A stretch of 64,000 nucleotides of DNA from Epithemia pelagica (Eukaryota > Bacillariophyta > Bacillariophyceae > Surirellales > Surirellaceae): contig OX337237.1 of NCBI GenBank assembly GCA_946965045.2, positions 3,286,001 through 3,350,000 on the forward strand, in the 5' to 3' direction. The notes beneath the pieces are model-generated. The model saw only the letters and a program-made list of their open reading frames with translations, was not told where the DNA came from and searched no databases. The position numbers and the translations under genes are program-made. Of this stretch, positions 34,401 to 46,169 are shown one piece after another; within the stretch, counting starts at the first letter, position 1; each line of letters opens with the position of its first letter.

Positions 34401-35555
34401 AACATTACGTGTGAGGCAAGAGGGGGATGCGCATGGTGTGGTGCGAAAGACAGGGGGAAAAGGCCCATTTGAGCAGTTTGCCCAATCAGGAGAAGCAACA
34501 ATCGAGCTGAATAATGGATCCTGGAAGCCGACAAGATTCGAAAACAAGAAAAGAGAGTCTTTAAAACGCTGCAACTACCGAGGTAGATGCCATTGCGTGG
34601 AGCAAGGGTCCGTTCGGACGTTTTTTTTTTGGTACATCGCGGAATTGACAGTCGGTTGTGGAGGTCATCATGATGTGGCAGGAAGAGGCTCAGACGGCTC
34701 GCCGTGTCGCGTATGCCGTTCTTTTAATCTTGATTACCTTAAGTAAAAGTGGGGACACTTATTGGATGGGCAATGGTGGGAGGATTGTTGGACCGGCTTG
34801 CGAAATCGAGCGAGGCGAGACTCTCGAGGAACGTAGAGGTGCAAAGTCGCTCATCATCTCTCGGTCTCTCATGGCGAACATGATCGGGGTCGTCCCCTTG
34901 CTTGTCTACTACTGGAGGTAGCTCTAGTAGAATAGAGCCAGGTAGAGAGTGTCGTCCATCCACATAAACCATGGGACGACCAACTCATGCGTTGCAACCC
35001 AAAACACGTGCGATGGATCGGAAACACTCTTGTTGTTGCTTGTGTCCTGTGAGTCACTTGGACGAACTTTAAAGAGTGCAGAAAAGCGAACAGGAGAAGC
35101 AGTTGCAGTCTGGCTGGTGCTCATCTCTTTCCTCTCTCTTTAAGTATCGATATGGCGATCAATGGGTGAAACTGAGGAAGGAGTGGTGGTGGACTTGGCA
35201 GTCCTTTCATTGAGGAGCAATCTCTCGTCCCCTTGTGTTGCATCCCACACCTTGTGTCTGCCCATGGCTCTTTGCTCTACCTACTAGATGAAATGAGTTC
35301 TTGGTTGGATATATTCATACCATCCATTTCAGTGACAGCAACCGTTGGCGTTGTGGGTAGGTCAGATTCTATTCTGAGATGTAGTAGAGTGAGTGTATGG
35401 TTGATGTAATAGCATCTATTCTCGTGTTTTCCCGTGGTTTTGTGGTAACTTTGGCATGTTGCTAGCGAACAGCGATTTGGAGTGCAGCCATGGATAGATT
35501 CTCAAGTGTCAAATGTGTGATTGCACACACACACACACTGCAGCGCCAACTACAA
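31454..35555. other. Gene-poor region with degenerate repeats
   Basis: No ORF here has convincing composition or a family match. Scattered repeats include two related blocks (about 31750-31810 and 32850-32900, sharing GGAACC.TCGTGAAGGATC) and the phrase GGAATGCCTTGGAGTGTTCC (32651), which recurs at 26270. A degenerate satellite-like array lies at 33590-34345. I cannot exclude diverged non-coding RNA genes. Confidence 0.4.
33590..34345 (+). repeat. Degenerate minisatellite, about 90 bp unit
   Basis: About six diverged units share TGTGGGTCTCCCCAGACGAC, CACGCTCGCACG, GGGTCTTTTTAT, GTCGGCAAGGCGACAATC and TTCACGGTTT. Units begin near 33655, 33820, 33901, 33988, 34145 and 34243. Some are separated by a second repeated phrase, TTTGTTCCCTCCATG..TTGGCA, seen near 33760 and 34086. 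The divergence suggests an old array. Confidence 0.65.
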
Positions 35556-38500
35556 CTAATAGTTGTCCAATCCTCGTGGTCGCAAATGAATGACACGGCG
35601 TGGTTCCGGAAAGGGTGTCTTGGTGAACATGTTTCGAGCCTCGCTGTGACTCACGTCCCGATTCGTCGATTCTCCTCCTCCCACTTCGGCCGTGGCCAGC
35701 ATGAGGTCTGCCGAACGAAAGTCGTCCATGGAATAATCCATTTCATGCAAATGGGTGCCTCCTTCGCCGCCAGTAGCAGCACCGGTCGTGGGTCTCTTGA
35801 TGCTAGTACTGGCAAAGGCAAAGGAATCTCGGACCTTGGCACCCACACGACGAATAAAGGTTTTGCGCATGGAAAGAGACGGAGTAAACTTGTGCAACAA
35901 GGCTACCAAAAACACTTTGCTCTGCAATACCATCAAGGGCACTTCCAATCCATGGAGGGGAAGGAATCCATGACTGTATATAGAGAGAGAACGTGGGTAG
36001 GGTGAGTGGAGGACCTGCTCTCTCATTGCACAACAAGTGGGGTCATTTGAGGGCACTTACAGTTCGACACAGGGATATCGCCGTCCCAAGAGTTCGGGCT
36101 TTTTCCCCACGGCACCACGGATATCAAACTTGAGTTCTGTGGCTTGACAAAAGAAAATATTGGTCCCCTTGGGAATTTGAACCCCTTCGACCACCATTTC
36201 CACCGTTTCCGTCGTTTTCTTCATACCACCCAAATTGGCGGGACACAATCGAATGGCTTCGTAGAGGAGGGCGTCAAGGTATTTCATGCGACTCAAGGCG
36301 GCCGGGGTATAGAGCGGACTCGTGCCTCCCACACCACCACCAAACTCGTGTTGCAAGTCATCCAATTCTTGTTGGACCAACAGACAGGCCTCACGGTCGG
36401 TACTGAGTAGACTCAATGCCATGGCCGTATAGGCATTGCCAGCATCCATCATCATCCAAATCAAGAGTGACAATTCCATGGCCACGACTTGGGAAATCCC
36501 ATTGCCGGCCAAATCGTGTTGCCGCATAATGCGTTCCAACAAAGGAATGACTCGTTGGGTTTGTCGGCGCTGGTCAAACTGGTCTGTTCCAGCAGTGGTA
36601 GCATTGGGAGGAGAGGGAGTTGCGGCGGTTGTGGCTGCCGTGATTTTGTTGGTCATTGTAGCTGTCGCTGTCCCCTCCATGGTGGTATTGGCACGAGCTC
36701 GGGTCACCGGTTCGGATGCCACAGTCTGAGCACCATCCGCTCCATTGACCTCATAGTCTGGTACTGCTGGTAGTTGTTGGTTCTTGTTTTGTTGTAGCAT
36801 ATATTTCGCCGACGAGACGGGAGACAAGGATTGTGGATCAAAGTCTTGTGCTGGCGTCGGTTGGTTCGGTGACGACACGTGAGGATTCCGAACAGCATTG
36901 TTTGACGCTTGTTGCTGCTGCTTGTTGTTGTTGTCCTTTTGTTGTGGATAGGCCGAAACGGATTGTTCCATTTCTTCCAACATTTGAACGGTACTGGTGG
37001 TACTTAACATATCAAAATCCGGTGATTCGGCATTGTATTGCCACGAATCTTGCGAGGATTGCGGATGGAGTTGTTGTAGTGTCTGCTGTGGTTGCTGTGT
37101 ATGACTGGTCACACTACTGGTGGTACTACGAGCCGATGCTCCCTGTTCCAAGAGTGACATCGTCGTTCGTGTCACAGGCTGCGGAGCGGAGGCAATCGAT
37201 AACATGTCTTGAACATCGGAGAGTTGCCGTTGTCGTTCCTCATCGTCCTTTCCCGTGTTGGTTGACTCTGCTCCTTTACCACTTGTGTCTCCGTTGGCTT
37301 TCTCTTCTTCCTCCTCCTCCTCGTCGCTACTCGTGCTTTTGCTCCATACCGGATACTGCATGGGAACGGGTGGAGGATGCGGTGGTTCCAAGCGGCGCAG
37401 AGACGTGGCCAAGGGTGGTGTCGGAGTCGTTCGTCGGACACCTTCCGTCCGATTGGACGGTGACATCAAGGAGGAGGGGGAACACGAAGACAGTGCATCT
37501 GCCGCCTGCGACAAAATGGAGGGTCGTGTCGCCGAGTTGGGTGGCGATCCAATGCCGACTGCAGGGCTACGTCCCAAGGACTGTGGAGATTGCTCTATAT
37601 CAGTACTGTTGTTGTTGCTGCTGCTGTGATTCTTTGGAGTTGGTGACGCTGTTGGGTCTTCTTGATGATAGGGGGCCATTTCCTTTTCCACTTGTGCCAT
37701 TTTCTTGCGAACCACAGTTCTCCATCCCACGGCACGGGCCGTTTCGGCCAGGGCTGGTTCATCTTTTTCTCCTGTGTGTGAGGCAGCGGGAGCACGTGAG
37801 GCGGTCAAGGACGATCGTGGTTCCGTCACTTGACAAGACGAAACTACCATGTCCAATTCTTGGAGAGCGGCAGCTCGAGACGCGGTTCGTGGTGAGATAT
37901 GTCCATTGGTGCCATTGCCTTGCTTGCCAATGTCAATCTCCTCCTCATCATCATCATCTTCTTCTTCAGGATAATAATCTTCATCTTCACTGGAATAATT
38001 CACATGCGGCGCCGACTGGGATCGTTGTCGATTCAAGTGCTGGGGTTTCTGCTTGATGGAAGAAGCAAATTGGGGTTGAATATGGGCATCGCCCCAAATG
38101 CCTTCGGTTTGTCGCAATCGATTGGCATGCATGGCCCAAATGGGAATGGGTTGCGTCGTGACATCGTGTTGGACATGTCCTTCCAAATGTCGAATGGTGG
38201 GATCCAGCGTGGCCAAATGGGCCACGTGTCGTTGCAAAATGGCTTCCAAATGCATGCGGGCATTCAAGGCTCGACCATACTCATTCAACATCCAAATGTA
38301 CATCCATTCTGGTCCAAACGTGGTTTTGATGACATCAATGCCATTTTTCATGCGTTCCATCCACAACAACATTAGATCGCGATCGACGGGCATTTCGCCC
38401 TTTTGACGACGACGACGACGGGGTGGTTTGGTCATGGTCTTGTTTGGTGGAGTTTGTTTCGTTGGGGTGCCATTGGTCGTTGTTGTCAGGGCTTGTTCAA

Positions 38501-40309
38501 CGGCTTCGTCCGGTTTCAAAGTGGTTTTGGATTTTCTCGGACGGGTCCCCAATTCTTCATCGTCCTCTTCTTCTTGTTGTTTGGTTTCTTCCCCCTTGGA
38601 TGTTTGTGCTTGCTCTTGTTGTGCTTGCTCCTGTGTTTGTTGTTGTTCTTGTTTGCGTTGTGCCGCCACGGGATCTTGCAAGTGGGGCGGCAACCATTGA
38701 TTGAAATTGAGAATGGGTCCATCCATGAGATCCAGTGTGTAGGATCGCAAGGCAATCCATTTGAGCTTGTACATGGTATTTGGATGTGGTGGTACTGGGA
38801 GTGCCGGTTGAGAGTTGTTGGCGTGAACGGGTGACGACGACGACGAAGAAACTTGGTTCGAATTGTTGTTCTTGTCGTTGTGCAACAAGGGATCTGCGGT
38901 ATCGGCACTCCACGAGGGATGGACCGTGGAGGAGGCATCCGGATTGGTCGGAGAAGACGTTGTTGTGGTGGCATAGTACGGGGGCAAGGTTTGGGGTGTC
39001 ACGGCGGATCCCAACGAAGGAGCATGGCTCGTAAGAGTTTGTGCCGTCGGACGAGAACGACGGCTCTCCTGTCGTTCCAATCCATCAAGAGAAAAGCGAT
39101 CCCACTGTTCATCGCTCGTCTGTGGATCATCGTCCATAAAATCGTCGTCGTCATCGTCCGACACTCCCGAGGCGGAGGCCCGTCGTCGTCGTCGAGTTTG
39201 TCGTCGTTCTTGTTGTTCGGGGTTGGAATGGCGTCGCGAGTGTTGGCGTCGTCGTCGACGACGTCGTCGGAGTGGTGACGGCGTGTCGTTCTTGTTCTTG
39301 TGGTTCTTCTTGTTGTTTTGAGTCGCTGTCGTGGTTGCCGCTTTTTGAAAGACGCCTTGGGTGAGTTCGTGCAAACACTTTTCGGCCATGGCGGCAAAGG
39401 ATTTGGCATACAATTGGACCAAGAGGGGATAGGCAATATTGTTGCTGTGGCTGTGATGGTTGTTACTCGAACTACTGCCCAAACATCGACCGAGTAAGCG
39501 AGTCAAGTCGCGCGTTTCGTCACTCGACAGAAACGCAAAACAGGATTGACCCAGCAAGGTGCGTGGGGGTGTCCACGGCCAGGATTCTTCCAAGGGTTGA
39601 CTGGACAGCAAGTGATGGGCATGACGCGTCCCTTGGACCACGACGCGCCATTGACCCCAGACAAACGAGGCAAAACAGGTTCCGAGGGGTCGATTCCACA
39701 ATGACGAAGCCGCCAGCCACTGAATTTCTTTTTGCGTCGGATCAAAGCGTTGGGCCATTTCCCCACCCAAATCTTGAAACAAGCGGGTATGACCATAGAC
39801 GGGCAAGGCGCCATGGCCCGTCAAGGCCCGCGGGGGACCCGGCAATTGACTTATCGTCAAGTCGCGCTTCGGCCAGGAAAACAATTGACGCAACCACAAG
39901 CCGCAAAAATACAAAATGGCAATGGCCACCAAGGCAATGCAACAAAAGACCTGCAATGCGTCGAGAGAAACGCGGTTGGTTGCAAGTTGCAAGAGAGAAA
40001 GCGAGATGGAGAGAGAGTTGTTTCGTGAGAGAGGAGAGGTTGGTTGGAAGAAGAGGGAAAGACAGAGAGAGAGAGAGAGAGAGAGAGCAAAAGAGAGAGA
40101 GAGAGAGAGAGAGACAGAGAGCAAGAGACCCGAACGAGAGATTGTCGAAAAGGACAAACGAGCAAGTAAGCAAGCAAGCAAACAAACAAACAATGCACAA
40201 CAAGAGACAGCAAAAAAAAAAACAACCCACGTGAGCAAAGGAACGGAACTTGTGGTGTGCAGTCGTCCTTGTCTCCACCGGATGGGTTCCAACCAGCACC
40301 ACGTACCAT
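35556..40309 (-). CDS. Giant cytochrome P450-like protein with a long low-complexity insert (about 1,436 aa)
   Basis: Proposed exons are 40307-40309 (ATG only), 36061-39950 and 35556-35973. The phases agree (GTACGT..TTGCAG, phase 0; GTAAGT..ATACAG, phase 2). The first codons after the join give a membrane anchor (VFCCIALVAIAILYFCGLWL) and then the proline hinge PGPP, as in microsomal P450s. An N-terminal half of P450 type follows (SFVWGQWRVVVQGTRHAHHLL, CFAFLSSDETRDLTRLLG). About 800 residues of Gln, Ser and Asp/Glu-rich sequence come next, with one ordered block (WMYIWMLNEYGRALNARMH). A C-terminal P450 segment holds an I-helix-like stretch, the K-helix ExxR (LLYEAIRLCP) and IPKGTNIFF. The meander is nearly absent and the heme loop is odd (RRYPCVEL, without C-x-G). 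It may be a divergent enzyme or a non-catalytic relative. The first exon is the weakest part of the model. Confidence 0.62.
39951..40306 (-). other. Putative first intron of the P450-like gene with a GA microsatellite
   Basis: This 356 nt segment begins with GTACGT right after an ATG and ends in TTGCAG. It contains a GA/AG run (40059-40117; CT-rich on the coding strand) that would make a long polypyrimidine tract. Read through, it would give a Leu/Ser-only stretch, which argues that it is spliced out. Confidence 0.5.
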
Positions 40310-40427
40310 GATGCTGTGGATGACAATGACTTGGACCGAGATTCCTCTTTTTTGAAATGCCAGGTACGTTTGCTTGTGGGCGTTTGCCAGTCCCCAAACA
40401 ATCACCGCTGTCAACCAACAACCAAGG

Positions 40428-40760
40428 AGAACGAGTGCTTCTCAACTGGAAACTGTTCGAGCCATATATAACTGTAACTCTACTACACAGTCGTCGTCGT
40501 AGTCGAGAGCATTCACAGAACAAGGAGACCCAAAGTGTCAAAGCAATGATATGATATATGATGAGAGAGAATGATGAAGGATGATGACGAGGAACGAGAG
40601 TGCTTCTCAACAGGATACTGTGCGAGCCAGGCTACTCTCCTACACACTCGTCGTCGTCTTTGTCGAAGGCCAGGGCATTCACAGAATAGAAGGGGAACCA
40701 AAAAGTGTCCAAGCAATGATTTAGGATAGGATAGGATAGGATGAGAATGATGATGATGAT
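40428..40760. repeat. Tandem duplication of about 165 bp upstream of the P450-like gene
   Basis: Two units share CGAGTGCTTCTCAAC, ACTGT.CGAGCCA, ACTCTCCTAC or equivalent, GTCGTCGTC, GCATTCACAGAA, AAAGTGTC.AAGCAATGAT and a GATGATGA tail. They lie just upstream of the proposed first exon, so the duplication may have doubled promoter elements. Confidence 0.7.
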
Positions 40761-41507
40761 GTGTTGCTTGTTCTGTGCTCCTTCCCGTTTTTGATTTGGG
40801 TTTCAAGTTTGGGAATGCCTGTGCCACAATGTCCCTTTCTCTTTTTTTGTAGACGAGGAGAGAGTGTGGCGGCTGGCGGCTTGCGCCAAATAAAAAAAGA
40901 GCGAGTGGCGAGCGTACCACACCCCCTACCAACAACTTGGGTTTGAAGTACAACGGAGCAGTCTTTGTGGTAGAGTCATAAGTGCGTAGCACAGAAACTA
41001 GTCGTGCGCGGTAACCCCCATTCTTTCACCCCCACTCGAGATGCCCCCAAACTACGTGCGGTGCAGTCGCATTTCGTTCCATCCATGCGACCATATGAGA
41101 GGAGGAGGAGCACCAGCCGCCGTGGTCCGTTGTCGTGATCGCCTGTCACAAAGAACAAAAGAAGAAGCAGAGGAGAGCAGAGACTTTAATGACACACTCT
41201 CTACTAGAGCGAATCACACAATCGTTCTCGCTCTCTGTCCCAAATCTCTCGGGTGTGGTCGGAGGAATCTCTGGGTGAGAGAGAAACCACAGCAGCCGCG
41301 GAGCAAAGGCCGAGAACAAGAGTCGTTATTGTCCTGGCTGTTTCTTGATTTGCTTGTTTGTTTGTTTGTTTGTTTGTTTGTTTGGTTTGGTTGGCGAGTC
41401 CTACATCCAGGACCCGAAACACGAGTCGTCGACGTGCACACCACGGAGAACCATCTTGGAGGAGGAGTGGTTGCGCGTGCACGTACCGAGAGTACGGGCT
41501 GGAGTGG

Positions 41508-41560
41508 TTTGGTTTGGTTTGGTTTGGTTTGGTTTGGTTTGGTTTGGTTTGGTTTGGTAG
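41508..41560 (+). repeat. GGTTT microsatellite
   Basis: About ten copies of a 5 bp unit (GGTTT) occur in a row. A TTTG run at 41355-41385 is close by. The unit is not a telomeric repeat. Confidence 0.9.
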
Positions 41561-42129
41561 AATGAAAACCAGGAGTGCCAGTTGCGTACCTCCGTATCAC
41601 CACGACGACGGCTCCGCCACAAGAACAATCGCCACCAAACATACCGAGAGTACGGATCCCCAGTTCCATCCACTCCACTCCATTCCAATTCTTGGATTCG
41701 AACAAACCAACCAACCAACCAACCAACAGGCATTTGCTTCAACCTCACACACCACAACCAACCGTTTGGGAACGGGGAAACAAGCACAACAACAATGAGG
41801 CAACTCGAGACGAGTGGTGGTGGGTGTTTACAACGTCGACACTGTCAGTATGGTACCGCGTCGGTCCAGACACGGATGGGGGATTATTGGGTGGCTCGTC
41901 TTCGTGCGGCCGTCCTGCAAGAGAAGGGAACGCTTCGTCGTGTCCCGGCAATCAAAGACGCATGGAGGAAGGCAGAACGACAGGCATTTATCTGTGAAGG
42001 CAGACAGCACGCACATGGATCCATGTTGTATGACGACTCTCGGACCGAATGGCGGCAAGCATATGGCATGCTGTATCCAACATATAGAGAGACAATTGGT
42101 TCTGCGGTACAAACTCGCATGGTGGTGCC

Positions 42130-43240
42130 GCATGTTTGGGTGTGTCATGTTGTGTGGTGAAGGTCACAACCACAACCGCCCAACGACTGTCTGGATGATG
42201 TGGACCAATCCTCCGGCGGAGGACCTTGTGTGTGTGGTGGTGCCGACCAAACACAAGTGACAACCATATACCCAATACAATGGATGATTCCTACTACGAA
42301 AACAGGAAACGGTCGGGTGTTTGGTGTTGTTGTTGTTGTCCATGGTTCGACATGGGCCCCCGAAGTACAATCCATGGACTAGTACCGATACCTGCCGAGG
42401 AACACACAGAACTTGTGTGTGTGTGTGCGTGTTGTGGTTTGCTCTTGTTGTGGACGTGCTGTGACAATGATGACACGGCACGGCCGCAAGGACAAAGCGG
42501 CAAACTCGGTCGCCGGAACCTGCTCCGGCACGTTTGGGAGTGCGAGGAACCAGGAACTTGAGTGTGTGTGTGTGTGTGTGTGTTGTGTTTTGCTGGTGGA
42601 CCTGTGTTGATGATGATGATAATGAAATGGCGCGGCACCAAACAAGAAAACAAAGCTGGCCATCGAAAGAGTCGGTCCGAACCTATGGTACGTTTGGGTA
42701 TGTGGTGTGTGTGAGCCACAGCGAACCATGTTGTGTGGTACACGGTGGACCTGCCGCACGAAATTGATGACTGGGTGCTGTGTGGAACACTCCACTGGTG
42801 GTTGGTGGACTGGTGTGGTGACCGTCGTGCTGAAAAGAACGATGGAGATGCATGGAATCTGTCCAAAAAAAAGTGGCAGCAAAACCATGTGCTACTAGCA
42901 CGAGGAAAACAGGAAACGGTCGGGTGTTTGGTGTTGTTTCGAGATAGGCCTACCGACATGGAGAGGAACACAGAACACTTGTGTGTGTATGTATGCGCTT
43001 GGGTTGAGAACGATGCTGCGTGGTACACGATGGGCGTACCACAAGAAACAACGACTGCGTGTGGACCAGGACCTTGTGTGGTGGCGGTGGAGGACTGGTT
43101 GCTCTCGTGCTGGAAGGACGAATGGTGGATGTGGGATGGAATCCTCCTTCCAAACGAAAGTGACAATCAAACCATTTGCTATTATGACTACTCCGAACAC
43201 AGGAAACGGTCTGGTGCTAGGTGGTGCCCAAGTTTGTTGT
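42130..43240 (+). repeat. Diverged tandem repeat array, period about 300-330 bp
   Basis: Three units end in the shared string ACAGGAAACGGTC.GGTG (42302, 42909 and 43200). Earlier in the unit they share GTTGTGTGGT or GCGTGGTACAC, and GAGGAACACA.AGAAC.TTGTGTGTG. One frame keeps a weak protein pattern (WYT..xPxE, then a W-rich stretch) in two units, so the array might derive from a repeated exon. Shorter related blocks (ACCGAGAGTACGG at 41485 and 41661) lie just to the left. Confidence 0.5.
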
Positions 43241-44304
43241 TGTTTGGATTGACTCCAAGTCGACTACCTACCTACCTGCCTGCCTGCCTCCACCACAGGA
43301 AAGCGAAATACTCCTCATTGTGTTTTGCTTGCTTGTGCACCTGGAGGAAACGCGCCAATAGCAGGGACCATCCAAAGTCGGACGGACTGAAAAAGAAAGG
43401 TACGGTGAAGCGGTGCTCTTTCTAGGTAGTCCATGCTTCCAGGGTGACATAATAGTAGGCCTACAGAATTTTTTTCGCGAAACGAATTGAGGCGGCCGGC
43501 GGCCGGACCAAGTGAGTAAACCATGATCAAACAACAAACACAGGACAAATTGCTCGTCTGTTCGATGTAGAGAGATAGGTGGCACGATCACCTCCTGCTT
43601 TCCCCTTCCGATTTCTTGATGGCTTCCCGAACAACGTCAATGATAATATTATTATTATGATTCGTTTCTCCGAACCAAGCTAGTCTAGCTAGTAGAGTAC
43701 TACTCCTAGCAATATGGGGGCTATCCGGGTGGATTTTTTTGAACGCCGATGTCTCTAGGTTCATCGTTCACTTCGCGTTCATACTCTCCGACAACACGAC
43801 AACCTACAACCTTGTCTATCTTCTGTGATGACTCACCCGATTTAAAATGAGCCAATGTTCTTTGCTAGAAGCTCAATGAGGACAGAGAATGATAGTTCAC
43901 ACTTTGGCTTTCCGTGCGACTCACTATTCACTTGATCCCAGATCCCAGTATGATGTTGTATAGATGGTTTCAAAGTGTCCTTGAAGAACAGCGACTGGAC
44001 GTATGCAATAGACAGCGTGTATGGAGTGTTCTCGGTTGATCATTGATGGACAATTCCCAAGGAAGGGAATGGTGGTTGGTGGTTGGTGGTTGGTGGTTGG
44101 TGGTTGGTGGTCCTCTGGCAACTGCGAGAAATGAAGAGCTCATAGAGGGCCCCTCTGAGTCCTGCGAACTGCGACCAGTAGAAGTTGGTAGGATTAGGAT
44201 TCTGCGAAGGTTCACGGTATCATACGCCCGACGCCCTACACAGAAAGGTACACTCTACAAGATATGCTATTCCTATGGATAATGGATATGGAATATGAAT
44301 CTGT

Positions 44305-44385
44305 CGCATAGACTATCGACTACCCTACCTCTGAGATCTGAACTTCGCATAGACTATGGACTACCCTACCTCTGAGATCTGAACT
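44305..44385 (+). repeat. 40 bp tandem direct duplication
   Basis: CGCATAGACTAT.GACTACCC and the following TACCTCTGAGATCTGAACT occur twice back to back with one mismatch. Confidence 0.9.
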
Positions 44386-44614
44386 CCTCCTAGGAGTACA
44401 AATCTCACAAATCCCCCATGTTGCCGCAGGTTCGTGTGACCCGAGCTCTCTGAGATCATCGGTTATCGGTGCTATTGAAATCTAAAATAATGCCTTGACT
44501 CTACCTTTACAAAACTCGATCTCCAATCTCCAATCTCCGATTCTCCATGGTCAACATTCCACCAACCATGTCTGTCGCCATTGTTTCTCATCGTGTACAG
44601 TGGATATCACAAGA

Positions 44615-46169
44615 TCAGGAGAAACTAGTAGATGGTCCAATAACATCCTCCTCTTCAAATTCCACCAGCGAAAACTCGAGGGACGCATCATCTTCATCAT
44701 CATCACCATCCCTATGTTGTCCGTTCATATAGGCTTGATGATCATGATAATGAGTCCGCCTGGAGCAATCTGATGAGGTGCCACGTTGTCCCGACCCAGG
44801 AGTTCCGTTGTCGCGGTTGACCACGGCATCGACCGACAAGGCGAACAAGGCCTCTCCTGCACAGCGATTACTTTCTGTGAGATCATCGAAAGAGACAGAG
44901 GACGTTTGGTGCCCTACGCCAGAAGAGGAGGATGGTACTATGGGAGATGGTGGTTGCTCGTTCTTCCGACTCACGGTTCCGTCTCGATGTCTTCGTCGTG
45001 ACGTCTGCTGCGGCGGTTCCTGCCATTGAAGCCGATCCTGCCCCCAGCCGGTCTCCATAGGATCCCGCTGGTGACGCATTCCTTCCGCCTCGTATCTTGG
45101 GAACGAAGAAGTCGTATAGTACGACGTGATCCTGTTGGAGTCGTATGCAGGAGTCCGTGGTTTCATCCTTTTAGAATTATCTTGTTTCAAGGAATCTTCA
45201 CGAAGTGACTGCTGTTCTGCTTTCCATGTTGGGGTGCCAGCTCCACTACGAGTGCCGGTTGAAAAGTCGTGATGCTGGTAGTCCTCCCTGGGGAAGTGCG
45301 CTACATTTCCGTTGTTCGTTGTTCGTGCCACGGGACAATAAGACTGCGATGATGGTTCTGGCTGTGTTTCAATTCGTTGCCTGTTGCAGTCCTCGTCAAC
45401 ATGATGACTTCTTACAGCTTCAGGATTCTGACCGGGTTCATAAGTACTCAGATCTTGATCGTCGGCAAGTCGTCTTTTGTGCCGCATTGCCTGGTTGATG
45501 AGGACCAAGACAAAGAAGAGAACATGAACAAGAAACAAGATGCAAGAAGGAAAACGTCAATATTGAAGAAGTAGAAGCGCATAAACATTGGACGCAGATG
45601 GACGGGTTATCTGTACGAACCTGAGACACTTTCACCCGGGCTTTTCGATCACATAGTTCGACAAGTCGGAGTTCGGTGCAATTGTAACTACTGGTATCTT
45701 CTTTCATGAATCGACCACCACGTTGTTTTACAGAATTCACAATGAAGGTCGTGATGGCTACTTTCTCTTTGTTGCTTGTCGCCTTTTGGTAAGCAGGCAG
45801 ATACTCGGTAATGAGTAACGCGAGACGACGATTCCCCTCATGTAAGTACGCTCCCTTGCCTCGTCCAGCAAACACGTCCACCGGACTGAGCATGTCGTAA
45901 AGGCTTGACATTTTTCTGTTTTGTCGAGGAGGTTGTGGGTTGTGTTGAAAAGAAGAGCCAATGCTGCTTGGTGTCCTTACCACACAGTTCGACTCTTCGG
46001 TGGGCGACTGGAAATGCTGCAGCTGGCGTTGGAACTCACTCCTATCAGCATGCGGCCGTAAGCTCCTTCTTCTGATGCTTCTTTGCGGAGCATCAACAAC
46101 GCTCTCATCATTGTTTGAACGCCCTCTCTTCTTGGAACGCTGATGCCATGGGTGAGAATTTTCTTCCAT
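44615..46169 (-). CDS. DUF6824-domain protein, putative DNA-associated regulator (474 aa)
   Basis: Exons are 45621-46169 and 44615-45490, with a 130 nt intron (CAG|GTTCGT..AACCAG, phase 0). The start is the ATG at 46169 (MEENSHPW); the frame is open above it but has no earlier ATG. A basic N-terminus (RSIRRRSLRPH) leads to a DUF6824 domain at about 97-190: DVFAGRGKGAYLHEGNRRL, YLPAYQKA, EKVAITTFIVNSVKQRGGRF, and ARVKVSQ continuing as AMRHKRR across the intron. The domain is abundant in diatoms, and its function is not established. The C-terminal half is disordered, Arg/Ser/Gln-rich, and ends in an acidic stretch (DGDDDEDDASLEF). The gene is divergent from the HSF gene at 46958 with 788 bp between starts, so they may share a promoter. 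Confidence 0.82.

Larger units (their letters stand above)
40761..44614. other. Repeat-rich region without a secure gene
   Basis: The longest ORFs lack a recognisable domain and run through microsatellites. The stretch includes TTTG and GGTTT runs, a diverged tandem array (41390-43240), a GGTTGGT run (44070-44110) and a 40 bp direct duplication (44305-44385). Octamers lie at 43701 and 44391. A diverged multi-exon gene could hide in 41.8-43.3 kb, but I cannot support a model. Confidence 0.4.

Noticed and set aside
36833-38056. Plus-strand ORF (407 codons) opposite the P450-like gene
   Set aside because: It is antisense to the low-complexity insert; it reads as Cys/Leu/Arg runs with no domain.
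41508-41560. GGTTT run considered as an internal telomere repeat
   Set aside because: The unit is 5 bp and does not match TTAGGG or known algal variants; it is a plain microsatellite.
45904-45990. Possible intron (GTAAGG..AAACAG, 65 nt) in exon 1 of the DUF6824 gene
   Set aside because: Removing it would shift the frame and destroy the downstream domain; reading through keeps the frame.
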